Positions 1 through 8,040 of a DNA stretch of 64,000 nucleotides are shown in pieces (position 1 is the stretch's first letter; every line of letters starts with the position of its first letter). Both the position numbers and the translations under genes were made by a program. The notes under the pieces are model-generated. The model did not search any database. It saw nothing but the letters and a program-made list of their open reading frames with translations, and was not told where the DNA came from. The stretch comes from Hyphomonadaceae bacterium. Its GTDB lineage: Bacteria > Pseudomonadota > Alphaproteobacteria > Caulobacterales > Hyphomonadaceae. The stretch covers positions 248,001 through 312,000 of the forward strand of contig JANSWU010000002.1 of NCBI GenBank assembly GCA_024743315.1, given 5' to 3'.

Positions 1-59
1 TCATTGCGACACTGCGGCAGACGTCTATGTAAGGGGCGAAGATGACAGGAGACCCTTCA

Positions 60-542
60 ATGACGATTTCAGTTGGCGACAAACTCCCCGAAGCGACTTT
101 CATGGAAATGACGGCAAATGGCCCCGAGCCCGTGAGCACAGCCGATGTTTTTGCCGGCAAGACTGTGGCCTTGTTTGCCGTGCCCGGCGCCTACACGCCG
201 ACCTGCTCTGCCAAGCACCTGCCTGGCTTTGTCGAGAAACAAGGCGATCTTTCTTCCAAAGGCGTGGATGAGATCGTCTGCACCTCGGTGAATGATGTGT
301 TTGTCATGGGCGCCTGGGGCAAGGATAATGGCGTCGATGGCAAGGTCCGGATGCTCGCCGACGGCAATGGCACTTTTGCCAAAGCGCTCGGGCTGGAAAT
401 GGATGGCAGTGGCTTCGGCATGGGTCAGCGGTCGCAACGCTATTCCATGCTGGTCAAGGATGGCACTGTAGCAGAACTAAACGTTGAGCAGGGCGGTGGT
501 TTTGAAGTTTCAAGCGCAGACTACTTACTCGCACAGCTTTAG
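60..542 (+). CDS. Peroxiredoxin, Prx5/glutaredoxin-type (AhpC/TSA redoxin family)
   Basis: Thiol peroxidase of 160 aa that would reduce hydrogen peroxide and organic hydroperoxides in the cytoplasm. The peroxidatic cysteine is Cys49 in the motif PGAYTPTCS, which is diagnostic of the Prx5 group, and the whole protein is one redoxin fold of normal family length. A further cysteine lies in EIVCTSVND; no clear resolving cysteine was assigned. I prefer the ATG at 60, preceded by AGGAG at 47-51, to the in-frame ATG at 42, which would add six residues outside the fold. It is followed by a strong terminator, so it is probably transcribed alone. Function is confident; the start is less so. Confidence 0.93.
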   Translation: MTISVGDKLPEATFMEMTANGPEPVSTADVFAGKTVALFAVPGAYTPTCSAKHLPGFVEKQGDLSSKGVDEIVCTSVNDVFVMGAWGKDNGVDGKVRMLADGNGTFAKALGLEMDGSGFGMGQRSQRYSMLVKDGTVAELNVEQGGGFEVSSADYLLAQL

Positions 543-556
543 AGCGAGCGAATAAA

Positions 557-581
557 GATCTGTTTCAAGCTGGAACAGATC
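557..581 (+). other. Inverted repeat (10-bp hairpin) after the peroxiredoxin gene
   Basis: GATCTGTTTC (557-566) and GGAACAGATC (572-581) pair over ten positions with one G-U pair and a 5-nt loop. No T-run follows, so it is not a terminator by itself. It could stabilise the 3' end of the peroxiredoxin mRNA or be a protein-binding site. Confidence 0.5.
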
Positions 582-610
582 CTCAAGGTTTCGTAACGGA
601 ATCGGGTGAG

Positions 611-644
611 AACGGCGTGTTTCCATGGGAAATGCGCCGTTTTT
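611..644 (+). terminator. Rho-independent terminator after the peroxiredoxin gene
   Basis: AACGGCG (611-617) pairs with CGCCGTT (635-641), and the stem continues through TTTCC (620-624) and GGAAA (628-632), giving about 14 pairs with two G-U pairs and a 3-nt loop. The T-run at 640-644 completes an intrinsic terminator between the peroxiredoxin gene and the SPFH gene. Confidence 0.8.
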
Positions 645-715
645 CGATGAATAATTATTGAAAAACGGCAAAATCCTTCCCATGTGAATCTTGGTTCAAT
701 CAGGGAGGACCATAA

Positions 716-1633
716 ATGGAAATGAATTTAATTGTACTCGGCCTGTTGGCAGTTGCGGCTCTGGTGCTGATCACATCTGCAGTCAAAGTCGTGCCTCAAG
801 GGTTTAATTATACTGTAGAGAACTTCGGACGATACACGCGCACGCTCGGTCCGGGCCTACACTTCATCATGCCCTTCTATCAGCGCGTTGGGCGCAAGAT
901 GAACATGATGGAGACGGTGCTCGATATTCCGACCCAGGAAGTGATTACCCGCGACAATGCGCAAGTCTCTTGTGATGCGGTTGTGTTTATCCAGGTCGTC
1001 GATCCAGTTTCGGCCGCCTATGAGGTCAACAATCTTGAAAATGCGATCACCAATCTGTCGCTGACCAATATCCGGACCGTGGTCGGGTCGATGGATCTCG
1101 ACGAGGTCTTGTCCAATCGCGATGACATCAATGCGCGGCTTTTGTCCGTGGTCGACGCGGCGACCAATCCATGGGGCGTGAAAGTCACGCGGATTGAGAT
1201 TGCCGACCTGTCACCACCAGCCGACATTACGGAAGCCATGGCGCGTCAGATGAAAGCCGAACGCTTGAAGCGGGCGGAAATTCTCACCGCAGAGGGCGAC
1301 AAGCAATCGGCGATTCTGAAAGCAGAGGGCCTGAAACAGTCTCAGATCCTCGAAGCTGAAGGTCGGCGCGAAGCGGCCTTCCGGGACGCTGAGGCGCGGG
1401 AGCGGGAAGGCGAAGCGGAAGCCAAAGCGACCGCCTTTGTGTCTGAAGCGATCGCCAAGGGTGACGTCAATGCGATCAACTACTTCCTTGGTCAGCAATA
1501 TGTCACCGCGTTTGAGAAGCTGGCCTCAGCCGGCGGCAACAAGACGGTCATCATTCCAGCAGAGTTCAGCTCGATTATCGGAACGATTGAAGGCATTCGC
1601 GGCCTGACGGACGCGGCCAAGGATAAAGCCTAG
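716..1633 (+). CDS. SPFH/band 7 membrane protein (stomatin/paraslipin, QmcA-like)
   Basis: Membrane scaffold of the stomatin/prohibitin/flotillin superfamily, 305 aa. One N-terminal transmembrane segment (about residues 4-22) is followed by the SPFH domain, starting near VVPQGFNYTVENFGRY, and by an Ala/Glu-rich helical region (about 170-245, repeats of the form ILxAEGxKQ) typical of the oligomerising coiled coil. GGAGG at 704-708 supports the ATG at 716. The next gene, nine bases downstream, encodes an NfeD protein; SPFH and NfeD genes are commonly paired, and the two products are thought to act together in membrane quality control or microdomain organisation. The exact client is unknown. Confidence 0.92.
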   Translation: MEMNLIVLGLLAVAALVLITSAVKVVPQGFNYTVENFGRYTRTLGPGLHFIMPFYQRVGRKMNMMETVLDIPTQEVITRDNAQVSCDAVVFIQVVDPVSAAYEVNNLENAITNLSLTNIRTVVGSMDLDEVLSNRDDINARLLSVVDAATNPWGVKVTRIEIADLSPPADITEAMARQMKAERLKRAEILTAEGDKQSAILKAEGLKQSQILEAEGRREAAFRDAEAREREGEAEAKATAFVSEAIAKGDVNAINYFLGQQYVTAFEKLASAGGNKTVIIPAEFSSIIGTIEGIRGLTDAAKDKA

Positions 1634-1642
1634 GAGATCATC

Positions 1643-2116
1643 ATGGAAGGCTTAGACCTCGTACTTTGGCCCCCAACGGCCTGGCATTGGCTGGCCTTGG
1701 GACTGTTCCTCCTCTCCATCGAAATGATGACAGGCACCTGGGACTTGCTGTGGGTTGGCTTGGCGGCTTTGTTCACCTCCGCCTTCGCCGCCTTCGCGCC
1801 AGCCGGGATTGCTGGCTGGGAAGGACAATTGGTGTTCTTCGCGATCGCTTCGACCGTGCTGTTCATCATCGGTCGCACCGTGTTCCGATCGATGCGCGAA
1901 AACATAAAAGAACATCCGACCTTGAACAAAAGGATGGCTGGAACCCTCGGACAACGCGGCGTGGTCGCCGCGGACTTTTCCGGTGGCCTCGGCCGCGTGA
2001 AACTCGGCGATACGGTTTGGTCGGCCGCGAGTGTCGACGGAGCTGACCTGGCCAGCGGGGCTTCGGTAATTGTCGAAGCGACCGAAGGCACAACGCTTAA
2101 GGTGCGACCCGCGTAA
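1643..2116 (+). CDS. NfeD family membrane protein (short form)
   Basis: Short NfeD-type protein, 157 aa: two or three hydrophobic segments in the N-terminal 80 residues (WHWLALGLFLLSIEMM; LLWVGLAALFTSAFAAF; FFAIASTVLFIIG), then a C-terminal OB-fold-like domain (about 95-155, with RGVVAADFSGGLGRVKLGD). The serine-protease domain of long NfeD proteins is absent. It is co-transcribed with the SPFH gene nine bases upstream and is its probable partner. A strong terminator follows. Confidence 0.9.
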   Translation: MEGLDLVLWPPTAWHWLALGLFLLSIEMMTGTWDLLWVGLAALFTSAFAAFAPAGIAGWEGQLVFFAIASTVLFIIGRTVFRSMRENIKEHPTLNKRMAGTLGQRGVVAADFSGGLGRVKLGDTVWSAASVDGADLASGASVIVEATEGTTLKVRPA

Positions 2117-2427
2117 ACGGCTTTCCCTGAGCGTGCTCTTTAAAGAAAAAAGCCGCCTGATTTCGGGCGGCTTTTTAGTGGGCAAGTCCTGATGCCGCCT
2201 TCCGGGGTGAACGCCCAAACCAGGTGATTAATGTCCAACCAGATTTTCCTTGAGGCCGATAATACGAATAAAATCAGCGCTGTGATGTGAGCGGGTGTGG
2301 CGCAATTGCAACCATGCCGAGTTCGCATACTGCCTATGCAGATTTTTGCCCTAATCCGCGCACAATTGAATTCCTAAATCGTGCGTGAAGCGTCCGGAAG
2401 TGGCGCGATAAATGCAAGGAGCCTCCC
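2117..2427. other. Gene-free stretch between nfeD and the mlaC-like gene
   Basis: 311 bases without a supportable gene. The first part holds the terminator at 2147-2176. The rest shows no RNA gene, repeat or clear promoter; it presumably carries the promoter of the gene at 2428, whose ribosome binding site AAGGAG lies at about 2414-2419. Confidence 0.6.
2147..2176 (+). terminator. Rho-independent terminator of the SPFH-NfeD operon
   Basis: AAAAAGCCGCC (2147-2157) pairs with GGCGGCTTTTT (about 2166-2176) around a short loop, with a T-run at the end. The A-run on the left makes it potentially bidirectional, but the only gene ending here is nfeD. Confidence 0.85.
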
Positions 2428-2976
2428 ATGTTAAGAGCGTTGATCATTTCAAGTGCTTTGCTCGCGTCAGCCCCGCTGGCCTTTGCCAGCAAGGATAATG
2501 TTGAAAGCGCCGAAGCCCTGGTCAGCACGGCGGCCACGGACATCTCGCAAAGCGAGCGCGAACAAGTTGCCGACGCGGTTCTGTCTCACGTTGACACGAA
2601 AGCGATCGCGAATTTTACGCTCGGCCGTTATGGCACCGGATTGAAATCGACAGAAAAAGCCCGGTATGTCAGGACGTTCGAAGATTTTCTGCGTCGTCAG
2701 ATCCAGGCCAATGCCGATCAGTTTTCAGGCGTCGAAGTCGAAGTCGTTGATACCGCGGCGCGCAACGCTCGCGATGCCATCGTCACGACACAGGTTCGCA
2801 ATGGCGGCGATACGTTGAAAGTGCGGTGGCGTGTGATCGAGCGGTCCGGGAAATGGTCTGTGGTCGATCTGGAAGTCGCTGGCATCTGGCTGGCGATTGA
2901 GCAGCGCGCACAGGTCGCCGCGATCCTATCGCGTCCGGGTGCCAATATTGACGATTTGATTGCCCAGTTCGGGTGA
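2428..2976 (+). CDS. MlaC/Ttg2D family periplasmic lipid-binding protein
   Basis: Periplasmic phospholipid-binding protein of the MlaC (Tol-Tol-Ttg2) family, 182 aa, close to the family length. A signal peptide (residues 1-20, ending APLAFAS) is followed by the single MlaC domain, including FTLGRY and the C-terminal GKWSVVDLEVAGIWLA block. MlaC carries phospholipids between the outer membrane and the MlaFEDB ABC transporter. Here it stands alone with no mlaFED genes beside it, as is common for alphaproteobacterial paralogues, some of which are linked to hopanoid genes. It converges with the protease gene on the other strand 26 bp downstream. Family assignment is confident; the physiological lipid is not known. 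Confidence 0.85.
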   Translation: MLRALIISSALLASAPLAFASKDNVESAEALVSTAATDISQSEREQVADAVLSHVDTKAIANFTLGRYGTGLKSTEKARYVRTFEDFLRRQIQANADQFSGVEVEVVDTAARNARDAIVTTQVRNGGDTLKVRWRVIERSGKWSVVDLEVAGIWLAIEQRAQVAAILSRPGANIDDLIAQFG

Positions 2977-3002
2977 ACCCTAGCGTCTGAGACGACAGCC
3001 AG

Positions 3003-3557
3003 TTACTGCTGAATGATCATCCGTTCGCCGCGAAACTCGTAAGAGTAAAGCTCGCGTAGGAAGCTCATGCCCAGCAGCGACTGGCTGAGATCGGTGCGCA
3101 ACACCATGGCGTCGACGTTGCGGACATTGACCTGGTTGATCTGAATGGACTCGATCTTGACGCTGGCGCCTTTGGTGATCCCGCCAGCCGTACGGATTTC
3201 CCATTTATAATCGAGCGTTTCCGGTCGAAGGCCCATTTTCTGAGCGTCCTTATAGGTCAGTGCGACCACGCTGGCGCCGGTATCGACCATGAATTCGACG
3301 CTGGCTTTCTTATTGACCAGCGCGCGCGTCCAATAATGACCATCAGGCCGGGCGTTGATCGTTGCCATGCGTCGGGCTGAGGTCGCAGGCGCTGGCGGTT
3401 CCACCGCCAAATTCGCCACGCTTGGGGACTCAGAAGGCGTCACTGAAGCGGTTTCTGGCGTGGCTTCTTCGCTGAATTTGGGGTCGAGATAGAATGAGAT
3501 TAAGGCTGCGACGCCACCCGCCAGCAGAAACGTTCCAACCACATGAGAAAGTTTCAT
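3003..3557 (-). CDS. Membrane-anchored retropepsin-like aspartic protease (TIGR02281, clan AA)
   Basis: 184-aa protein with one N-terminal transmembrane helix (about residues 6-25), a variable linker rich in Pro/Ala/Ser, and a single retropepsin-like domain. The catalytic motif FMVDTGASVVALT gives the active Asp, and LLGMSFLREL is the C-terminal hydrophobic-Gly motif of the fold. Like retroviral proteases it has only one lobe and would dimerise. The domain is probably periplasmic. The ATG overlaps the stop of the DUF1289 gene by four bases (ATGA), so the two are translationally coupled. Substrates of this family are largely unknown. Confidence 0.88.
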   Translation of the reverse strand: MKLSHVVGTFLLAGGVAALISFYLDPKFSEEATPETASVTPSESPSVANLAVEPPAPATSARRMATINARPDGHYWTRALVNKKASVEFMVDTGASVVALTYKDAQKMGLRPETLDYKWEIRTAGGITKGASVKIESIQINQVNVRNVDAMVLRTDLSQSLLGMSFLRELYSYEFRGERMIIQQ

Positions 3558-3760
3558 CGCTCGCCCCCTAATTTGCCCAGTGACCGCAAATGGTCGATGC
3601 GTTCGGGCAAAGAGTCTATAACCGATTGGCGTCCAGCATCGTCAAACTGCATCCAACCTCCAATCTCTTTCAAAGAGCGTCCGCAGCCCAGGCAAAGTCC
3701 GGTCTCGCCATCGACGGCACAGACTTTGATACACGGACTTTTAATGTTCGGGCGAGACAT
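3554..3760 (-). CDS. DUF1289 family small cysteine-rich protein
   Basis: 68-aa protein matching the DUF1289 pattern: SPCIKVC followed by LCLGCGR gives four cysteines (about residues 10, 14, 23, 26) that probably bind a metal or Fe-S cluster. The C-terminal half is helical, with WMQFDDAGRQ. It is the first gene of a two-gene operon with the aspartic protease, overlapping it by four bases, and is divergent from the cobT-like gene. Function is unknown for the family. Confidence 0.9.
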   Translation of the reverse strand: MSRPNIKSPCIKVCAVDGETGLCLGCGRSLKEIGGWMQFDDAGRQSVIDSLPERIDHLRSLGKLGGER

Positions 3761-3778
3761 GTTGGCAGCCTTAGAATG

Positions 3779-3793
3779 ATATCCTCAAGATAT
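3779..3793. promoter_or_regulatory. Small inverted repeat between DUF1289 and cobT-like genes
   Basis: ATATC (3779-3783) and GATAT (3789-3793) form a 15-bp interrupted palindrome in the 127-bp divergent intergenic region. The position fits an operator, but the arms are short and no regulator is suggested. Confidence 0.25.
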
Positions 3794-3887
3794 ACTTGCG
3801 ACAGTTTTATCAAATTACCAGAAGCAGAATTGACTTGCACATTGAATTGAGAGCGTTTTATGGCGGTCCCCGTGTGAAGGAGCAAAC

Positions 3888-4889
3888 GTGGCCGAGGCGG
3901 AATCAGAGACCAATCCGTTAGATGATGTTCGCGACTTGGCGATGCGTCCAACCCTGGGCGATGCGCAATCGGCTGAACGGGTTTATGAAGCGCTACTGGG
4001 GATGGGGCGTGAGGGCGATTTCGGGCGCCTCGGCGACGGGGCGGCTTGGCTGGCTGAATGGCAGAAACGCTATCCGCCCCGTCTCGAGAATCCAACCTTG
4101 GCGGTGTTTGCTGGATCACATGGGATTTCCCAGAATGGTGTCACGCTGTCGTCCAATGAAAGCACCCGCGAAAAAGTCGATGCATTGAGAGAAGGCCGCG
4201 CGCCTCTATCGGCGATCGCGGCGCAAGTCGAAACCAATATTCGCGTCTTCGAATTGGCCATCGACAAACCGACGCCAAATTTTGCCGAAGAGCCAGCGAT
4301 GAGCGCCCGCGAATGCGCGGCGACAATTGCTTATGGCTTTGAAGCGCTGGAAGGGGAACCGGATCTGGTGGCGCTCGGTGTAATCGGGGCCGGGATCGGA
4401 ACTTCGGCAGCGGCATTGGCCTGTGCGCTTTATGGTGGGTCGCCTGAATACTGGGTACGCCCAGGGCCTCAGGTGCCGAAGGAAATGAATCAACAGCGGG
4501 TCTCGATTGTCAGCCAGGCGCTGACCACTCATCGTGGCCATTTGACCGATCCGCTTGAAGCCTTGCGCTGCCTCGGCGGACGCGAACTGGCGGCCTGTGT
4601 CGGGGCGATTATCGCGGCGCGGCACCAAGGTGTGCCGGTCTTGATCGATGGCTTCGCGACGACAATTGCTGCGGGCGTCGTGCACGCGCTCAATCCGCTT
4701 GGCATTGATCACGTCAAAGCCGCGCACGTGACCCGCCGTCCAGCGCACGAAGCCGCTCTTGAGCGGATCGGCATGACGCCAATTGCGAATTTCGAATTCA
4801 ATACAGGCGGCGGCATGGGGTCCGCGGCGGCGATTGGTATCCTGCGTACCGCTTGTTCGCCGTTTATTGCGCAGCCGTCAGCTCAATAG
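3888..4889 (+). CDS. CobT-like nicotinate-nucleotide:dimethylbenzimidazole phosphoribosyltransferase family protein, catalytic residues altered
   Basis: 333-aa member of the CobT family, which makes alpha-ribazole phosphate for the lower ligand of cobalamin. Alignment from memory is clear: FAGSHGISQNGV, NFAEEPAM, VLIDGFATTIAA and KAAHVTRRPAHEAALE match CobT blocks. Two blocks that carry the glutamates implicated in catalysis in the Salmonella enzyme are changed: GEMGIGNTT is here GVIGAGIGT and LGEGTGAA is here NTGGGMGSAA. The fold is probably kept, but the usual reaction is doubtful. The GTG start is supported by AAGGAG at 3877-3882. No other cobalamin gene is adjacent. It may be a divergent paralogue with another base or acceptor, or a non-catalytic protein. 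Confidence 0.75.
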   Translation: MAEAESETNPLDDVRDLAMRPTLGDAQSAERVYEALLGMGREGDFGRLGDGAAWLAEWQKRYPPRLENPTLAVFAGSHGISQNGVTLSSNESTREKVDALREGRAPLSAIAAQVETNIRVFELAIDKPTPNFAEEPAMSARECAATIAYGFEALEGEPDLVALGVIGAGIGTSAAALACALYGGSPEYWVRPGPQVPKEMNQQRVSIVSQALTTHRGHLTDPLEALRCLGGRELAACVGAIIAARHQGVPVLIDGFATTIAAGVVHALNPLGIDHVKAAHVTRRPAHEAALERIGMTPIANFEFNTGGGMGSAAAIGILRTACSPFIAQPSAQ

Positions 4890-4921
4890 TTCTGCCCTAA
4901 CGGCACATGAGACAAAGTGAC

Positions 4922-4939
4922 GTTTACGTTCGCGTTAAC
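4922..4939. promoter_or_regulatory. Candidate operator upstream of the acyl-CoA dehydrogenase operon
   Basis: GTTTACG (4922-4928), TTCG, CGTTAAC (4933-4939) form an 18-bp palindrome with one mismatch, about 70 bp before the first acyl-CoA dehydrogenase gene. GACGTTTACG-like inverted repeats are, from memory, similar to operators of LiuR-type regulators of branched-chain amino acid and fatty acid catabolism in Alphaproteobacteria. The regulator assignment is an inference. Confidence 0.4.
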
Positions 4940-5008
4940 TTGCTTTTCTGGCATGGTCACGGCAAAACACGACGCAATACTCCGTCACACTTGTTGGGAT
5001 TTTACGCC

Positions 5009-6205
5009 ATGAATCTTGAATTTTCGCCAGAAGAAGTAGCTTTCCGCGCCGAAGTTCGCGCTTTTATTGAAGAAAACTATCCTGAGGAACTCAAGGGCGT
5101 TGGCTCTCGCGAAGACCTGTCACGCGATGAATTCCTGGCATGGCATAAAGTACTCGGCAAGAAAGGTTGGGCGGCCCCAGCCTGGCCGGAGAAATATGGC
5201 GGCACCGGCTGGACCTCGACGCAGCGTTATATCTGGTCAGAAGAGAATGCGCGTGTTGACGCCATGATGCCATTGCCATTCGGCGTCTCAATGGTTGGAC
5301 CGGTGATCTACACCTTTGGCAATGAAGAACAAAAAGCGCGTTACCTGCCGAAAATCCTGTCTGGCGAAGAGTGGTGGTGTCAGGGCTATTCAGAGCCCGG
5401 CGCGGGATCGGATCTTGCCAGCCTGAAAACGACGGCGGTGCGGGATGGCGATCATTATGTTATCAACGGTCAAAAGACCTGGACGACCCTGGCCCAGCAC
5501 GCCGATTGGGGCTTCTTCCTGTGCCGCACTGACCCGAATGCGGCTAAGCCGCAAGAAGGCATTTCGTTCATTCTCGTCGACATGAACACGCCCGGCATTG
5601 AAGTGCGCCCGATCATCACGATTGACGGTGGCCACGAGGTCAACGAAGTCTGGCTGACGGATGTCCGCGTGCCCGTAGAGAACCGCGTTGGCGAAGAAAA
5701 CCAGGGCTGGACGTACGCGAAATTCCTGCTCGCACACGAACGTTCGGGCATCGCCGGGGTTGCGCGCTCGAAACGCGGCATTGAGCGGCTGCGCAATATT
5801 GCGTCGACGGAAGTGCTGGATGGTGAGCCGCTGATCAAGGACGATTCCTTCGCGCGCAAAATCAGCCAGCTTGAGATTGATCTGACCGCACTCGAATTCA
5901 CCGAGTTGCGCACGCTGGCGCGTGAGTCTGCAGGCAAGGGCCCGGGGCCAGAGAGTTCCATTCTCAAAGTCAAAGGCACTGAGATCCAGCAACGCCTTAC
6001 TGAACTGACCTTGGAAGCAGTTGGCACCTATGGCGCGCCTTATGTCCGCGGCTTGCCGGATGATGGATCGAACGAATTCCCAATCGGTCCGGATTATGCA
6101 CATTATGCTGCGCCGACTTATTTCAACTTCCGCAAGACCTCGATCTATGGCGGTTCGAACGAGATCCAGCGCAATATCATCACCAAAATGATCCTCGGGC
6201 TGTAG
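5009..6205 (+). CDS. Acyl-CoA dehydrogenase (FadE-like, YGGSNEIQRNI type)
   Basis: 398-aa FAD-dependent acyl-CoA dehydrogenase. N-terminal helical domain from FSPEEVAFRAEVRAFI, middle beta domain with WWCQGYSEPGAGSDLASL and TWTTLAQHADW, and C-terminal domain ending KTSIYGGSNEIQRNIITKMILGL. At the position of the MCAD catalytic Glu (YEG) this protein has Gly (YGG); HERSGIA in the C-terminal domain could supply the base, as in isovaleryl-CoA-dehydrogenase-type and heteromeric enzymes. An in-frame ATG at 4907 would add 34 residues unlike the family, so I start at 5009. It is the first gene of an operon with a secreted protein four bases downstream and a second dehydrogenase. The substrate is unknown. 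Confidence 0.92.
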   Translation: MNLEFSPEEVAFRAEVRAFIEENYPEELKGVGSREDLSRDEFLAWHKVLGKKGWAAPAWPEKYGGTGWTSTQRYIWSEENARVDAMMPLPFGVSMVGPVIYTFGNEEQKARYLPKILSGEEWWCQGYSEPGAGSDLASLKTTAVRDGDHYVINGQKTWTTLAQHADWGFFLCRTDPNAAKPQEGISFILVDMNTPGIEVRPIITIDGGHEVNEVWLTDVRVPVENRVGEENQGWTYAKFLLAHERSGIAGVARSKRGIERLRNIASTEVLDGEPLIKDDSFARKISQLEIDLTALEFTELRTLARESAGKGPGPESSILKVKGTEIQQRLTELTLEAVGTYGAPYVRGLPDDGSNEFPIGPDYAHYAAPTYFNFRKTSIYGGSNEIQRNIITKMILGL

Positions 6206-6209
6206 CCTG

Positions 6210-6842
6210 ATGCGAGCGGCCCTGACGATCGGCACACTCATCTTGGCATCCGGAGCGGCGCAGGCGGCTCCGGATGCTGCTTTTCCGATCGGGCCCGGCA
6301 CGGAGATCTTCTGGGTAAGCGCCTATGATGGCGGTTCAGATCGCTTTTACGAATCTCTCATTGCCGAGCAGGGGGATGTGCAAATCTTCCGCACCAATAG
6401 CGACTATTCGGAAGGCGGGCCGAGCGACCATTTCGCGCTCGTTTCCGGCATTTATTATGTCGGATGTGATATGGAGATGCCATCAGATCAGGAACGCGCA
6501 GCTGTGGCCGGGCTCTGGCCTTTGACCTCTGGTGATGTGGTTGAGATTGAAAGTGGTGACGGCGCCAAATTTGAGACCGGCGACACCACAGAATTCTACC
6601 TGATGGGAAGGACTTACCCCGCGCATGTCATTAAGGGCACCTATTATGGCGACGAGGAAAGCGAAGAAATGCTGACCGTGCTGGACGAGGTGAAGCTGAC
6701 AGTGGGTATCAAATGGGATGAAGGCGGAACAGACAGCGCTGTGTTGGTGACAAAACCTGACGCCGTCGCGTCAACCACGCCCGATACGGACTTGATCGGA
6801 ACTTGTGCCGATTTATTGAACACAGAAACAAACGAGAATTGA
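6210..6842 (+). CDS. Secreted protein of unknown function
   Basis: 210 aa with a clear Sec signal peptide (cleavage near AQAAPDA, about residue 20). The mature part is acidic and beta-rich in appearance, with two cysteines (YYVGCDME and IGTCADLL) that could form one disulfide in the periplasm. I do not recognise a family. It starts four bases after the first acyl-CoA dehydrogenase gene and ends 15 bases before the second, so it is certainly in that operon, although its product is exported and its neighbours are cytosolic. No distinct ribosome binding site is seen; translation may be coupled to the upstream gene. Confidence 0.75.
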   Translation: MRAALTIGTLILASGAAQAAPDAAFPIGPGTEIFWVSAYDGGSDRFYESLIAEQGDVQIFRTNSDYSEGGPSDHFALVSGIYYVGCDMEMPSDQERAAVAGLWPLTSGDVVEIESGDGAKFETGDTTEFYLMGRTYPAHVIKGTYYGDEESEEMLTVLDEVKLTVGIKWDEGGTDSAVLVTKPDAVASTTPDTDLIGTCADLLNTETNEN

Positions 6843-6857
6843 TGGGAGGACCACTCC

Positions 6858-8015
6858 GTGGACTTTAATTTTACTGAAGAACAGACAATGATCCGCGACA
6901 GCCTCGCACGGCTGATCCGGGAGCAGTATGATTTTGACACCCGCATGGGCGTGGTCAAAAGCGACAGCGGCTGGCGTCCTGAAATGTGGGCACAGTTTGC
7001 CGAGCTTGGCCTGTTGATGGCGCCGTTCAGCGAAGACGATGGCGGCCTTGGTGGTGGACCGATTGATGCCATGGTCGTCATGGAAGAGTTCGGCAAAGGC
7101 TTGGTGGTCGAGCCGTTTATCCCGAGCGTCGTGTGCGCCGGCGGCTTCTTGAAACATGCAGGCAGCGCCGCGCAAAAGGAAGAGCACCTGCAAGCGATCA
7201 TGGGCGGCGCGAGCACGTTCGCTTTCGCTTATGCAGAGCCGCGTGGGCGATACAATCTCGCCGATCTCGAAACTACCGCCAAGAAAGAGGGCAGTGGCTA
7301 TGTTCTCAACGGCCACAAAGCTGTCGTGATCGGGGCGCCTTGGGCGGACAAGCTGATCGTTACGGCCCGGACCGGCGGCGATCGCCGCGATGAAGGTGGC
7401 GTCAGCGTCTTCATCGTTGACAAAGGGGCCGATGGCGTCACCACGCGCGACTATCCCACCGTCGACGGGCGCCGTGCGTCTGAAGTCTACCTTGAAAATG
7501 TTTCGGTCGGCGCGGATGCGCTGATTGGCGGCGAAGGCGAAGCCCTGCCATTGATCGAACAGGTCGTTGATGAAGCCATTGCAGCGACCTGTGCCGAGGC
7601 GGTTGGCGCCATGGGCGTCGCGCACCAGATGACGGTCGAGTATTCTCGCCAGCGCAAGCAGTTTGGCACGCCAATCGGCAAGTTCCAGGTGCTCCAGCAT
7701 CGCATGGTCGACATGTTCATGGAGCATGAGCAGTCGATCTCGATGACCTATATGGCGACCCTGAAGCTCGGCGAAGATCCGGTTGAGCGCAAGAAAGCGG
7801 TTTCGGCCGCCAAGGTTCGCATCGGCCAGTCCGGGCGTTTTGTCGGGCAGGAATCGATCCAGATCCACGGCGGCATGGGCATGACAGAAGAGCTGGCGGT
7901 CGGCCACTATTTCAAGCGCCTGACCATGATCGATAGCGAGTTCGGCAATGTCGACCATCACATGCGCCGCTACACGGCACTGAGCGCCACTGATCTCAAG
8001 GCCGCGGCCGAGTAA
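6858..8015 (+). CDS. Acyl-CoA dehydrogenase, second subunit type
   Basis: 385-aa acyl-CoA dehydrogenase family protein. It begins FNFTEEQTMIRDSLARLI and carries FAYAEPRGRYNLADL in place of the usual YAMTEPxAGSD block. Its C-terminal block is IQIHGGMGMTEELAVGHYFKRL. It ends in SEFGNVDHHMRRYTAL without the usual GGSxEIQR segment. These departures resemble the partner subunits of heteromeric dehydrogenases described for mycobacterial steroid degradation, and the gene sits in one operon with a second, different dehydrogenase. The GTG start is supported by GGGAGG at 6845-6850. A strong terminator (8041-8073) follows. The substrate cannot be inferred. Confidence 0.88.
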   Translation: MDFNFTEEQTMIRDSLARLIREQYDFDTRMGVVKSDSGWRPEMWAQFAELGLLMAPFSEDDGGLGGGPIDAMVVMEEFGKGLVVEPFIPSVVCAGGFLKHAGSAAQKEEHLQAIMGGASTFAFAYAEPRGRYNLADLETTAKKEGSGYVLNGHKAVVIGAPWADKLIVTARTGGDRRDEGGVSVFIVDKGADGVTTRDYPTVDGRRASEVYLENVSVGADALIGGEGEALPLIEQVVDEAIAATCAEAVGAMGVAHQMTVEYSRQRKQFGTPIGKFQVLQHRMVDMFMEHEQSISMTYMATLKLGEDPVERKKAVSAAKVRIGQSGRFVGQESIQIHGGMGMTEELAVGHYFKRLTMIDSEFGNVDHHMRRYTALSATDLKAAAE

Positions 8016-8040
8016 GACCCCGCTTCAATTTGACAATTTG

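Noticed and set aside
3888-4889. Calling a cobalamin biosynthesis operon at 3.5-9.2 kb
   Set aside because: Only a CobT-like protein with altered active site is present; the YdjM-like protein is sometimes mislabelled CobQ but is not a cobalamin enzyme.
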